This document shows positions 11,831 through 23,979 of a stretch of DNA of 64,000 bases, in pieces. Each line of letters opens with the position of its first letter. The first letter of the stretch is position 1. The translations under genes were made by a program, and so were the position numbers. The stretch lies in assembly GCA_963965975.1 (NCBI GenBank), contig OZ014420.1:1948001-2012000 (forward strand), given 5' to 3'. Source of the stretch: Xestospongia bergquistia. Its lineage: Eukaryota; Porifera; Demospongiae; Haplosclerida; Petrosiidae. The notes under the pieces were generated by a model. It ran no database searches, was not told where the DNA came from, and saw only the letters and a list, made by a program, of their open reading frames with translations.

Positions 11831-12009
11831 CACAGGCAAGAGCTGCATTTTTCTGTGGATTTAATCGATCTTCATTGTGTTCCCTGATGTAATACACAAT
11901 GCATGTGTCATGGTTAAGTTACTTACAAAAGATGTTGATTAAGAATTTCATACATGACCTCATATCTAAATCTTGGTACATCATTCTGTACTAGTAAATG
12001 AACATAGCT

Positions 12010-12478
12010 TTCATGATTTATAAACCTTATACCTAGGTAAAGTCTGCATCAGTTGCGCTAGCAATACATAGTGCCATCTATATTTTTAGTATTGAAAGGA
12101 AACCATCACAAATACCAGTACATACTTTTATTGCAAATATCCCACAATCAATTGAGTTTTGGTGCATGCTATTGTAATAAAGTTTTCCTTCATACATTAA
12201 TTGTGATATATTGTATTTCTACTTACAGGATGAACATTTCTGTCCCATTTTGTCCAGTCAAAGTTATTTCTTGTTTCCTGCATATATCTTTAATCTATAA
12301 ATTTCCTATTCATTACATAACAGGAAGGTGTAATGAATGTGGTATTATTTTTGTCTTACGTTATTGCTTTTTCAGCCCATGTTATATTGATAGCCATGGT
12401 AGGACAGACATAGGAGTCTGTGTAATGTATGATTCTTCTCTTGAAGCCAATGACCTGTTTAGAATGCATATACAGTAA
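12010..12478 (+). other. Unidentified region with weak coding look (possible transposon protease remnant)
   Basis: Between about 12035 and 12195 one plus frame reads as a plausible peptide (VALAIHSAIYIFSIERK then a Ser/Pro/Ile stretch). A second frame near 12385-12476 gives YIDSHGRTDIGVCVMYDSSL. Both loosely recall OTU/C-terminal-hydrolase-like segments found in transposon-encoded proteins, but no catalytic set can be traced and stops intervene. It may be a decayed mobile-element piece; this is speculation. Confidence 0.15.
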
Positions 12479-12848
12479 CACTAAAAGTGAGGACTGTGTT
12501 ATATACCATCATTGTCTAATGAGCAGATCTGTTGACAGGTATAATCCACATGTTAAATTCTGAAAGCATTTTGATCTGTTCAAGTGAGGCAATTGGTAGT
12601 AATGGATAATGAAGTGCTACCTTTTTATACCACTTTTCAAGCATATATTGTCAATTCCTTTGTCTTTTAAAGCTTCCAAAAAAGGAACTAATGGGTAGTA
12701 TGTTCACTCCCTATAAAGAGTTAATGTGAGCTCTTCTTATGTCTTTACTTACAGTTTTCTTCTTAATATTATTGCATATTATGAGGATATAGCCATTGAC
12801 AATGTGGAATGTTATTTAAATGTTTTCATTGGTAATCTATTGCATTTC

Positions 12849-13377
12849 ATACATTGTCATTGAACCAACATTCACCACTTGAACTTGATTCCCACACCTG
12901 ACATAGACGCTGGAGATCAGTCCCTTTGACATCAATTTGCTGTTTCCATGTGTGCTGTGCATTCTCCCAAGAAATTGACACAACTGTTGAAGTAAATGAC
13001 TGCATTTGAAAACACTTCTCCATATCTAAATGCATATATACTATGGTAAATGTAATTAATATCAGCAACAACCTTTCTTTGTAGAAAGAGTGGATTCTGT
13101 TATTTTTGTCTTATTTGATAAACTTAGCTTCTTTTTGATTTCATGTTTCACCTATATCGATAACAGTGTGAAAAAGACAGAAAAATGTTGATTTGAATGT
13201 TGTAATTTACACATCATGTCATACACCCATTTCAGTAAGATCAATGTCAAACTCAAGTGTGTGCTAAACCTCAGCCACTAACCTCAGTATAGAATAGAAT
13301 ATATGCTTGCCAACTTCAGGAAACTTTTTGCTACTTTCACAAGCAGCAGGAACTTCAGAAACATCATCGTTATCCAT
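12849..13377 (-). CDS. Putative small two-exon gene, unidentified
   Basis: On the minus strand an ATG at 13377 opens a 95-nt exon (MDNDDVSEVPAACESSKKF...), ending at 13283 before a GTTAGT donor. A second exon could start after TATGCATTTAG near 13022, continuing to a TGA near 12935, or in another phase to about 12849. A short soluble protein of roughly 65-100 residues would result. No domain was recognised. Exon structure was judged by eye, and pseudogene or chance ORF is possible. Confidence 0.25.
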
Positions 13378-13903
13378 TCTTCAATGTTGCACTCACGCGT
13401 CTTAATGTTTTATTCATACATCTCGTAATAATATTATATTATTCATGGTCTGTAATCGCCACGCCTATTTTTATGAATTTTTGATGAAAATATTAGCCAG
13501 TCAAGCAATTTACTGCAGGTGTTGGTATACTCCTACCCCCATTGTGAGTTGTGAATATTGTTAAAAATCGTTGTGAATTAAGTTAATGTCATTGGCTCAA
13601 AACATCATGTGAACAGTAATTCCATACCAATACCAATGGCTGACTTGGCGATTAGTAAAAGCAGGGAGGGATTAGAAGAATGTAATCATTGCCAGGGCCA
13701 GCTTAGGCCTCTGTCCACACTGATCAGAAGCACATGTTTGTCAAGACTAGAAGGTTCAAGAAGACTGCTGAACTTTCTTAAAACTGTTCTTTACCCCTCG
13801 CAACTCATATGTACATTCTTAATAGTTTGACCAAATATGTTTTGATAATGATTATATATGTATTATATACACACACTGAAAGCAAAAGTTGAAATCAATT
13901 TAT

Positions 13904-14512
13904 TCAAGTATCTTCTTCTCTATGGCATCTACGACAAGCAATAAAAACACCTATAACAGTTGCAACAGTACCTATTATACTAACAATACCTACAAAAATA
14001 CCAAAGATTTCAACAGGAGTAAGGGTAGTAGTTGTATCATCACATGCCACTAATTCTAATGTTATTTTGTCAATTTCAACTCCATGATAGTCAGTATGGT
14101 CAGCTTTAATCTTCATTACATGACTTCCAGTAGATACTGCTACTGTATTACTAATAGGTCCAGTACTTACAAAGACGTTCCACAGGTGACCCCAGTTTGT
14201 CTGTGATCTTGTTTGAAACACTGCATAAATAGCTTCATCCACTAGAATTGACACAACATCATAATCACCATCATTACTATAGACTACATTTTTTACTTGC
14301 ATTGAACAAAATCCTTTGGGTATTGTTAAATTAAATGTAATTATTTCTCCATCATGTAGCAATACTGTCCTGTCATTTGATGCACCACTTCGATCCTTAA
14401 TTGTACCCGTGGTTGTTCCATATTCAGCCTCTTTGTCTATTGTTAGTGCGCTGCACTTCCAATATAGTTGTAGAAGTGTCAAAATGATGATAACATCGTC
14501 ATGTACAGCCAT
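13904..14512 (-). CDS. CBM6/35-like type I membrane protein, divergent member (R1)
   Basis: Single-exon, 202 residues. It has a signal peptide (about 1-23), an ectodomain (about 25-155), a transmembrane helix (about 168-192) and a short basic tail with CRRCHREEDT. The ectodomain keeps the family landmarks KEAEYG near its start, VVYSNDGDYDVVSILVD in the middle and GVEIDKITLELVAC at the end. In CBM6/CBM35 modules the corresponding acidic residues (E-x-E and the D before the last strand) form a structural calcium site. It is the most divergent intact member and lacks the Ser/Thr/Gly stalk of the others. A carbohydrate-binding or adhesion role is inferred from fold resemblance only. Confidence 0.7.
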   Translation of the reverse strand: MAVHDDVIIILTLLQLYWKCSALTIDKEAEYGTTTGTIKDRSGASNDRTVLLHDGEIITFNLTIPKGFCSMQVKNVVYSNDGDYDVVSILVDEAIYAVFQTRSQTNWGHLWNVFVSTGPISNTVAVSTGSHVMKIKADHTDYHGVEIDKITLELVACDDTTTTLTPVEIFGIFVGIVSIIGTVATVIGVFIACRRCHREEDT

Positions 14513-15064
14513 TGGGTAATCTGTGTGAGTTACGCTCCGTCGACTATAAGTAATGTATGTAGCGACGTGACAAAGCTAATTTTTTCAATTTTTCCTTTTC
14601 ATTCACTTTAATAGAAATAACGGCACAAGTGTAAGAGTATTGTTACTTGTGCCAATAATAGGCAGTTGACTGGTTCTTGGGTTAGTAAATGTGCTGAATT
14701 TCATTTTGGTATCAGTTTTTTAATATAACAATTTTCTATTCCTTATTTTCTGTAAATTGTATACTCAAGTCAGCATTTTCAATCTAAAAAATTGTACAAA
14801 TTAACTGGCAACTCATATAATCTGTTTTGTTGATCATAATAAAGCTACATTGTGCTTTTCAAAATGCACGAGCAATTCACTTTAGAATACTAAATTGTAT
14901 GTAGTATATATGCCTCTTTAGTCATGCAGTGTATGGATGAATTATTGGTACTGTAAATTATAAGTGACCTGACTATTATTATGAATGAATTAAGTATTCT
15001 CTGGCTTACAAACAATCAATTTGTATTAAAAATCTAATTAATCGCATTTTATTGCCTGTTGTCT

Positions 15065-15253
15065 TACGAGAAGGTAATATTATCTCTTACTAGACTCTTG
15101 GAGTATTTATTAATACTGTGACTCATTTGAAGCTTGGCTGCGACGTTTTTGAACACCACCAGTACTAGTTCCATATTCTGCTTCTATCTCCAGTCTACAG
15201 CTAGTACATCCATATATAGTTATCACATATAGAATAAAACGAGTCAACCTCAT
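15065..15253 (-). pseudogene. N-terminal fragment of a CBM-like receptor
   Basis: From an ATG at 15253 the minus strand gives a leader (MRLTRFILYVITIYGCTSCR) followed by LEIEAEYGTSTGGVQ and ASNESQY, then a stop and a frameshift; out-of-frame DNITF is still readable near 15085. The rest of the ectodomain, stalk and membrane helix are absent. It is a truncated relic of the same family as 23980-32784. Confidence 0.75.
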
Positions 15254-15729
15254 ATTCAATTAGGCGACTGTAAGATGTAACATTCACCACAAAATAAAGA
15301 CTGCTGAATGCTATATTGGCAACCACAATAATGTATATCCTATAAGATCAACAAAGTTATTACACTAAACATACTTTTGGAGCACACCTGCCCCTCCCCC
15401 TGCTGACGTGAGAAGTTACTAGACTTTTGAGGAAACATCATTCATGACCTGTTTTCTTAACCTTAACTGTATATCTTGTACGCATGAATATAAATTATAT
15501 TTTTAACTGCAATGGATGTATTCAGAGCATAACTAATATATGTTTAATAGTACTTTGATAAAAATATAAACTCACAAACCACAAAATAAAATATTAATAT
15601 TGAACAAGTAGTCTATGACATAAATATAAAATTTATTATGATATTATCAAATGCATGATTAATTATGATTAATTAACTATTTCAGTTAATACTTTTGACT
15701 GTACTAGTATTTGTATCAAGTCATAGAAA

Positions 15730-16545
15730 AACCTACAGCTGCTATGTAACCACACCCACTAGACCTCCAACACTGCTTAATATTGTAAGGATATCTTTTA
15801 AACTAAGGTATTCATCACCCTCTGTACCATCACTAGTAGTAGTAGCTGTTCCAGTATTAGCTGTGCTACTACTAATTAACCCTCTGTCTCTGTTTAATTA
15901 ACCTAATAGTGTATTAGAAATGAAAACATTATTATGTTAACTTTCAGTTTACATCAAACATACATACAACTTGTATAACTATAATTGATTTAATCAACTA
16001 ATTAATTACCTATCAATCTATCTACCTACCTTCACTGCTTAATACATAAGTTATAAGACTGTTGAAGACCTAGAGCTGTATGGACAACTACTATAATAAT
16101 ATAAGTCCTACAAAGTCAACAAAATTAATGCACTAACATACTTTTAGAATAAACAAGTGCATACCTGTACTCTACTCACGGGATTAAATAATTCCTCCCC
16201 CTGTTGATGTAAGATGTTAGACTTATGAGTAAACATTCAGAAATGACTTGTTTTCACTAGACCTGAGCTTTGAAGAACATTCGATCCATCTCCACTGGTA
16301 ACTACAGCTTTAGATGATTATTGTCCAATTTTATTTGTATTCAAGAATATATCAACAACATCTAATAAACCATCATTACTATATTGAACATCAGTCACTG
16401 TGAGTTGGTGTGCATAAAACCTCTAATTAGAAGATAATATTATCTCTTTGAGTTTTTATTAGGACTGTGGTCCTATTTGAAGCTTGGCTGTGATATTTTC
16501 GAACACCACCAGTACTAGTTCCATGTTCTGCTCCATCTAACTAAC
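15730..16545 (-). pseudogene. Broken CBM-like receptor
   Basis: Minus-strand pieces in correct order. EHGTSTGG / SQASNR lies near 16480-16535, VTDVQYSNDGLLDVVDIFLN near 16320-16400 followed by an in-frame stop, and a Thr/Ser stalk with TANTGTATTTSDGTE plus part of a membrane helix (ILTILSSVGGLVGVV) at 15730-15900. About 350 bp between the ectodomain and the stalk pieces is not recognisable. The signal peptide is missing. Confidence 0.75.
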
Positions 16546-16744
16546 AAAGAACTCTGTCAAATGGGAGGGGAATATGTTTTTGAAAAGATATAATATAATG
16601 TGATGATATAATTGAATTATGTACTTTAATTTTTAAAATATAAACTCACAAACCACAGAACAAAATATTAATGTTGAACAAATACGCCACAAACGTTTTG
16701 GCTATGATAATAGATATTAAATCACATGTTTATTACTCTCTTCA

Positions 16745-17417
16745 TTTCTTATAGCATTTGTAATACCAAATGGTAATAACACCAGCAATTGTTGCAACAA
16801 CACCAACTAGACTTCCAATAGTGCCTACTATTGCAAATATATCTTTTGTATCAGGTTTATCATCATCTGTGCTACCAGTAGTAGGTGTGCTACCAGTAGT
16901 TGCTGTATCAATTGTAGCTGTACTGCCAGTAATTGATCCTCCATCTACTTTTATAGCTGACTCAGGACATTGATTATTGACATTAACAGAAGAAAAGTAA
17001 AATTGAAGAGATACTTTATCTATCTCTATACCATATTCATCTGAAGACTTAGAGAGTTGTATTTGTATATTATAAATTCCTTTATGAATTTTGAACCTGA
17101 TTGCCTACTTGACCTGAGCTTTCAAAAACATTCCATCCATCTCCACTATTAACTATAGCTTTAGATGTAAACTGTCCAATCTTACTTGTATTCAAGAATA
17201 CATCAACAACATCTGATAAACCATCATTACTATATTGAACATCAGTCACTGTAAGTTGATTACATGTAGTGTTTATAACTTCCAATGAGAAGGTAAAATT
17301 GTCTCTTAGAGTATTTATTAATACGAAGAAAGAGAGAACACAACAATAGTGAGCTAACAAGCTTACTTGTAAATACTTCTTGTTTTTATCCAAAGCTCTT
17401 CTTACCATCGGTAGCAC
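16745..17417 (-). pseudogene. Chimeric, frameshifted CBM-like receptor at the duplicon border
   Basis: The ORF starting at 17417 begins in duplicon sequence (MLPMVRRALDKNKKYLQV then a hydrophobic run) and enters a receptor ectodomain near 17320 (NTLRDNFTFSLEV, TVTDVQYSNDGLSDVVDVFLN). It stops at 17082 after VGNQVQ because of one extra A near 17090. In the next frame the ectodomain end (DEYGIEIDKVSLQF), a TTGSTPTTGST stalk and a membrane helix with KCYKK tail follow to about 16745. The true 5' end was replaced where duplicon copy B begins. The conserved FNC cysteine is lost (FYF). Confidence 0.75.
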
Positions 17418-17972
17418 TTAAATACTGTCTGATTAATATACAAATTACACAATTTATATGTGTACCTTATATTAAGGTAATGGAAGACATCTATATGTAA
17501 TAAAGTACTACTATAAACCATGAGCCTCTCATACTGACAAATAAAGAGTAAACATGATTGACTAACGTCTTATCTGTAGTTTCATGTAGTCTGGGAATAT
17601 ATATTAACAAAGAATTGAACAACATTAAATAGAATGGATTCTTGCAATTTTTTTGAAATTCCAGGTTGTTCTTACTGATACAGACATTTAGCAAACCAAT
17701 TTTACAAACTCATTACAAACCTGTAACACACAGTGAGAGAACACAATATATATAACATTCTTATATATTCTTCATTATCAAGGAGTTAACACATAAAACT
17801 GACTATATATTCTAACTAATTAATACCTGTGAACTAAAAACATATTACTCTCGTAAGTTGCAAGGTAGTATGAACGACCATTAATCCTTCTTGCCTTCTT
17901 GCGGCTGCAATATCAATAATTTAATATTATGGCAGTAAATTGTACATGCTCAAGTCAATTTACTATGCTGAC

Positions 17973-18070
17973 GTAGTATACTGACTCAGCATACTACAAC
18001 TGTGAGTCTCTGACTCTAGTATACTGACTCAGTATACTACAAATCACGTGAACATATATAATTTCCCGCC
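17973..18070. promoter_or_regulatory. Copy B twin palindromes with CACGTG and TTTCCCGCC
   Basis: This is the counterpart of 4463-4553. The palindromes are at 17973-17997 (one arm mismatch) and 18017-18039, both centred on TGACTCA. CACGTG is at 18045-18050 and TTTCCCGCC at 18062-18070. The palindromes and spacing are kept while the spacer between them differs slightly. Confidence 0.45.
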
Positions 18071-19267
18071 ATGAACCAAAAAAATTTAAATACAGATGTT
18101 GCTGCTTCAAGAATTGAAGAAGGATCAAAGGTGTCTTCTTATACCTTACAATATTGATGTGTTTCTAGTTCACAGATGTTAATGAAATAGAATATACAGT
18201 CAGGTTGATTTGGTAACTCCTGGATAATGAAGAAAATGTAAGACTGTATTATAATTAATGTTGTGCTTTCTCTCTTTATGTCATTGATCCTATACTGAGT
18301 TTGTACGATTGGTTAGTCAAACTTCACTCCTTTTATGTCACTAGGAAAAGTCTGAGGTTTGTATACTGGCACTGGTCTGTGAAATACTTGTAAGAGTCTA
18401 GTCTGTAAAATGTAGTAAAATGTTCTATCAATATTACAGGTTGTAATCTTCTGTAGACTACAGATAGTAGGTCAGTCAACTTTAATCTTACTCTTTGATT
18501 TATTTCTCTCTATTTTATTGCACTACTCATGAACACTTTATTCTATTTAATGATATCTCACATTACTATATCTACAGGTATTAAATATTACACATATAGA
18601 TTGTGGATTATCCTATACATTATATCTTCATGTATCACTGTCAATGTAGGAAGACAATTAAGAAAGTAATCATTTTCTCACATAATTTTGTTGTGTTTTC
18701 TTTCTTTATGAAGCTACTCTGGTCTCCTTGATAATCATTAAAGGTTAAATAAACATTCTTGTTTTATATTCAGGTTTATATAATATACGAGATAATGTCC
18801 AGTTTTTACTAAGTATTTGTCCTGTGGAATATCAACATCACATGGTAACATATTCTATTACGTAGTGATAGACTCAATTATAATCACTGATAGTATGATT
18901 CTTATTCTTCCAGATATACAGATTGGATATCAGTGTAATGGTACATATATTTAATACATAATGTATAACTAAACAATATTACCTTATCTTGTATGTCACA
19001 CATACACACACTCACATACACGCAGTTGAAGCACATAATAATTGGTAAGTATACTAATAATAAAAATGTATAAATGTTAACTGTTACTTTGACAATATAA
19101 TTTAATATCACAAAATGTAATACTACCAAATGTAATACTACCAAATGTAATACTGCCAAATGTAATACTACCAAATGTAATATTGTTAAATGTATTATTG
19201 TCAATATGATATTGTAATGTCAGTGTACAATACATTATTACTTCTTATTTCTGCTTTATTTCTATAG

Positions 19268-22028
19268 CGTCGTTGGACTTTCACATCAAGCCTCAAGACA
19301 TTCACATATCTCAAGAGAGTCTAGGGGTGTAAGTTAGCAGTATACACTACTAGTTTACATTAATTCATAATGCATCATTACTCTTATTTTCTGCTTTATT
19401 TCTATAGCGTCGTTGGACTTTTGAGATCAAGGCTCAAGACACTCATCTATTTCAAGAGAGTCTGGAGGTGTAAGTTAACAGCATACACTACTATTTTACA
19501 ATAATTCTTAATGAATCATTACTCTTAATTTCTGTTTTATTTCTATAGCATCGTTGGACTTTCGGAATCTAGGCTCAAGACATTCACATATCTCAAGAGG
19601 GTCTGAGGGTGTAAGTTAACAGCATACACTACTATTTTACAATAATTCTTAATGAATCATTACTCTTAATTTCTGTTTTATTTCTATAGCATCGTTGGAC
19701 TTTCGGAATCTAGGCTCAAGACATTCACATATCTCAAGAGGGTCTGAGGGTGTAAGTTAACAGCATACACTACTAGTTTACATTAGTTCTTAATGTATCA
19801 TTACTCTTAATTTCTGTTTTATTTCTATAGCGTCGTTGGACTTTCGAGATCAAGGCTCAGGACACTCATCTATCTTAAGAGAGTCTGGGGGTGTAAGTTA
19901 ACAGCATACACTACTAGTTTACATTAATTCATAATGAATCATTACTCTTAATGTCTGTTTTATTTCTATAGCATCGTTGGACTTTCGGAATCTAGGCTCA
20001 AGACATTCACATATCTCAAGAGAGTCTGAGGGTGTAAGTTAACAGCATACACTTCTATTTACATTAATTCATAATGCATCATTACTCTTAATGTCTGTTT
20101 TATTTCTATAGCATCGTTGGACTTTCGGAATCAAGGCTCAAGACATTCACATATCTCAAGAGGGTCTGAGGGTGTAAGTTAACAGCATACACTACTAATT
20201 ACATTAATTCATAATGCATCATTACTCTTAATTTCTGTTTTATTTCTATAGCATCGTTGGACTTTCGGAATCAAGGCTCAAGACATTCACATATCTCAAG
20301 AGAGTCTGAGGGTGTAAGTTAACAGCATACACTTCTATTTACATTAATTCATAATGCATCATTACTCTTAATTTCTGTTTTATTTCTATAGCATCGTTGG
20401 ACTTTCGGAATCAAGGCTCAAGACATTCACATATCTCAAGAGGCTCTGAGGGTGTAAGTTAACAGCATACACTACTAGTTTACATTAGTTCTTAATGTAT
20501 CATTACTCTTAATTTCTGTTTTATTTCTATAGCGTCGTTGGACTTTCGAGATCAAGGCTCAGGACACTCATCTATCTCAAGAGAGTCTGGGGGTGTAAGT
20601 TAACAGCATACACTACTAGTTTACATTAATTCATAATGCATCATTACTCTTAATTTCTACCTTATTTCTATAGCATCGTTGGACTTTCGGAATAAAGGCT
20701 CAAGACATTCACATATCTCAAGAGGCTCTGAGGGTGTAAGTTAACAGCATACAGTACTATTTACATTAATTCATAATGCATCATTACTCTTAATTTCTGT
20801 TTTATTTCTATAGCATCGTTGGACTTTTGGAATCAAGGCTCAAGACATTCACATATCTCAAGAGGGTCTGAGGGTGTAAGTTAACAGCATACACTTCTAT
20901 TTACATTAATTCATAATGCATCATTACTCTTAATTTCTGTTTTATTTTTTTTTAGCATCGATGGACTTTCGGAATCAAGGTTCAAGACATTCACATATCT
21001 CAAGAGGGTCTGAGGGTGTAAGTTAACAGCATACACTACTAGTTTGCATTAATTTATAATGAATCATTACTCTCAATTTCTGTTTTATTTCTATAGCATC
21101 GTTGGACTTTCGGAATCAAGGCTCAAGACATTCACATATCTCAAGAGGGTCTGAGGGTGTAAGTTAACAGCATACACTACTAGTTTACATTAGTTCTTAA
21201 TGAATCATTTACTCTTAATTTCTGTTTTATTTCTATAGCATCGTTGGACTTTCCGAATCAAGGCTAAAGATATTCATATATCTCAAGAGGGTCTGAGGGT
21301 GTAAGTTAACAGCATACACTACTAGTTTACATTAATTCTTAATGTATCATTACTCTTAATTTCTGTTTTATTTCTATAGCATCGTTGGACTTTTGGAATC
21401 AAGGCTCAAGACATTCACATATCTCAAGAGGGTCTGAGGGTGTAAGTTAACAGTATACACTACTATTTTACATTAGTTCTTAATGAATCATTTACTCTTA
21501 ATTTCTGTTTTATTTCTATAGCATCGTTGGACTTTCCGAATCAAGGCTAAAGATATTCATATATCTCAAGAGGGTCTGAGGGTGTAAGTTAACAGCATAC
21601 ACTACTAGTTTACATTAGTTCTTAATGTATCATTACTCTTAATTTCTGTTTTATTTCTATAGCATCGTTGGACTTTCGAGATCAAGGCTCAGGACACTCA
21701 TCTATCTCAAGAGAGTCTGGGGGTGTAAGTTAACAGTATACACTACTAGTTTACATTAATTCTTAATGAATCATTACTCTTAATTTCTGCTTTATTTCTA
21801 TAGCATCGTTGGACTTTCAAGATCAAGGCTCAAGACACTCATTTATCTCAAGAGAGTCTGGGGGTGTAAGTTAACAGCATACAGTACTATTTACATTAAT
21901 TCATAATGCATCATTACTCTTAATTTCTGTTTCATTTCTATAGCATCGTTGGACTTTCGGAATCAAGGCTCAAGACATTCACATATCTCAAGAGAGTCTG
22001 GGGGTGTAAGTTAATAGCATACACTACA
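19268..22028 (+). repeat. Tandem array 2: 20 exon-like cassettes
   Basis: Twenty units of ~140 bp; core starts are 19268, 19408, 19549, 19690, 19831 ... 21804 and 21944. Layout is as in array 1: ACTCTTAAT, TTTATTTCTATAG, 62-bp core, GTAAGTTAAC. The GTCTGAGGGT subtype dominates (13 units). One unit (20956) has its pyrimidine tract altered to a T run ending TTTTAG, so the acceptor is still kept. Spacers between cores vary more (CATTAATTCATAATG versus CATTAGTTCTTAATG) than the splice-like ends. Confidence 0.9.
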
Positions 22029-22319
22029 CTTTGACATGTAATTTAATGACTGGCAGTATTACATTTGGCAGTGTTATATTTGGTAGTATTACACTTTGTA
22101 ATGTTTTACGTAATTATTGTAAAAGGTTGTGTATCTGTATTTATATTTCCCTATATATCATACACAATTATACAATCTCTAACAGTAGGTAAAGGTAGGT
22201 ATTGAGAGTAATTTAAAATAATAAATAAGAAACAATTATGCCCTCTAGAGCAAAGGACAAAGGTGAGTTAATAGCCTTGTTTTTGGGTACAAAATGAGAC
22301 TACCTAGAGCATTAATTAA

Positions 22320-22560
22320 AATATGAGGTGTGGTTAAAATAAGCCACACCCAAAAGTAGTTAATAGGTGTGGCTATTAAAGTTTGATGAGTGGGTGTGGT
22401 TCTTGTAGTTTGACACAGTTTTGTGGGTGTGGTTTTACTAATAGGGTGTGATTGTATTATACCTCACCCATTGCCATAGTCTCCTATCACTATAGTATCA
22501 TTAGTCTCCTATCACTATAGAATCATTAGTCTCCTATCACTATAGAATCATTTACTTGGG
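22320..22560. repeat. CCACACC-type repeat, copy B
   Basis: This is the counterpart of 10020-10275, with the 25-bp AGTCTCCTATCACTATAG unit present three times rather than two. No coding capacity was seen from here to 23797. Confidence 0.6.
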
Positions 22561-23979
22561 TATCTATATCCTCCAAATGGTACCAGCCATACAATTTAAG
22601 GTGATATATTACATATTGAGAGGGACTGGTTCAATGGTAATTTACAAAAGGAGATTTGCTTAGTGCTGCAATATGTAATTGCATATTCCTTCCTACTTTG
22701 TGAGTCTGTGGTTCCTATTAATACTCATTAATAAAAATAATATTACTGCATAATAATAATTAATGCATTGCCACACTTTCTATGATATTATATATTATGT
22801 AGAGTAGAGTATGAGGTGACCAGTACACTAGTTATAAGTATACTATCAACTGATATATTACTAGATAATACTTGTATTTGTAACAGTAAGAGTTAGTTAC
22901 AATATAAAATGAACCTTTATAATTAATGATCAATAAAAAAATAACAAAAATAACAGTAATTAAGTTTAGTAGTATATATAATAAGACACATCTATGATAT
23001 TATAATTTACATTATATACTGCTATTGTTGTTAACTGCATGTCCAAATAAGGGTACATGATAAACATAAATATATAAAAGAGTATTTATGTAAATACAAC
23101 ATCTAATATGACATTAGCTATACATATACAGTTAGTTGACAGTTACTCATAGTGACTTGTAATTAGAAGCTAATATCTTGTCATTTGTGACTTATTCTGT
23201 GATTCCATTTATTAAAGCATGCATGACTGAAACATTAGCAGATTGTGTCATTTAGCTTTGTTACTAATCAGCTTTTAAATAATGTAAGAGACTACAAAGC
23301 CATGTGCAACACATGTAAGCAAAAAAATACATACACTATAGTGTTGAGATGTACTAGGGAGTAGGGACATACACACACATACTATGCTATGACATAATTG
23401 TTACTTAATTTATTATAGAGTGAATGTATTGGAATTATATAAATGATACAAACACATTCAATACATGTACATTACATGTGATTATTTTAAACTTAATAAT
23501 TACATCATGGCATATCTATCCTGGCAATGTAAAGTTGTTGTCCATTGTTAAAATCCATCATCTTAAACTTACTATTATTGTATGTGTGTACTAACATAAT
23601 CATTGTATGAACTATATTTAATGTTAATAAATGCCGTGACTCGGAAAAATTACAAGTTAATTCAAAATGCATTAAAATTACTAAATTCTGTAGACACAAT
23701 TTTTAGTAGACTTAAGATATCTCATTCATAGAGATATATCTCACCTCTAATATTAAAGCTAGGACCATAAAAACATAAGTTGGAATTTGCCATTTATATA
23801 TTGTGCATCAACATAATGTTAATTAATACTGATAACCCACAACAAGTCAAAAAAATGAAACAACTGCAACCATATTTAAAAGATTATTGTATAATAAGCA
23901 ACAAAAGATTTCAGTAAAAAGTTGTAAACTTTATATCAATGGTTTTATGTTTGTCAAGTAATTGACTCAGTGTTTGAGA

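Larger units (their letters stand above)
17330..23797. repeat. Large duplicon, copy B (with 20-unit cassette array)
   Basis: About 6.5 kb, near-identical to copy A outside the array; the size difference is mostly nine fewer cassettes. Small differences include a third 25-bp repeat at 22478-22550 and a short deletion near 23280 relative to 10998-11025. The left border falls inside a receptor coding sequence and the right border ends about 180 bp before the stop of the next receptor gene. No independent gene is supported in it. Confidence 0.85.

Noticed and set aside
13609-13830. 73-codon plus ORF
   Set aside because: No family resemblance, no splice or neighbour support; looks like chance.
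5762-22028. Protein-coding repeat domain encoded by the cassettes
   Set aside because: The 62-nt core shifts frame at each unit and the GTCTGAGGG subtype introduces TGA in one of the three phases; no order of units gives a long frame.
5762-22028. Spliced-leader RNA gene array
   Set aside because: A 5' splice site is present, but there is no Sm-type U-rich site with flanking stems and each unit also has a 3' splice site.
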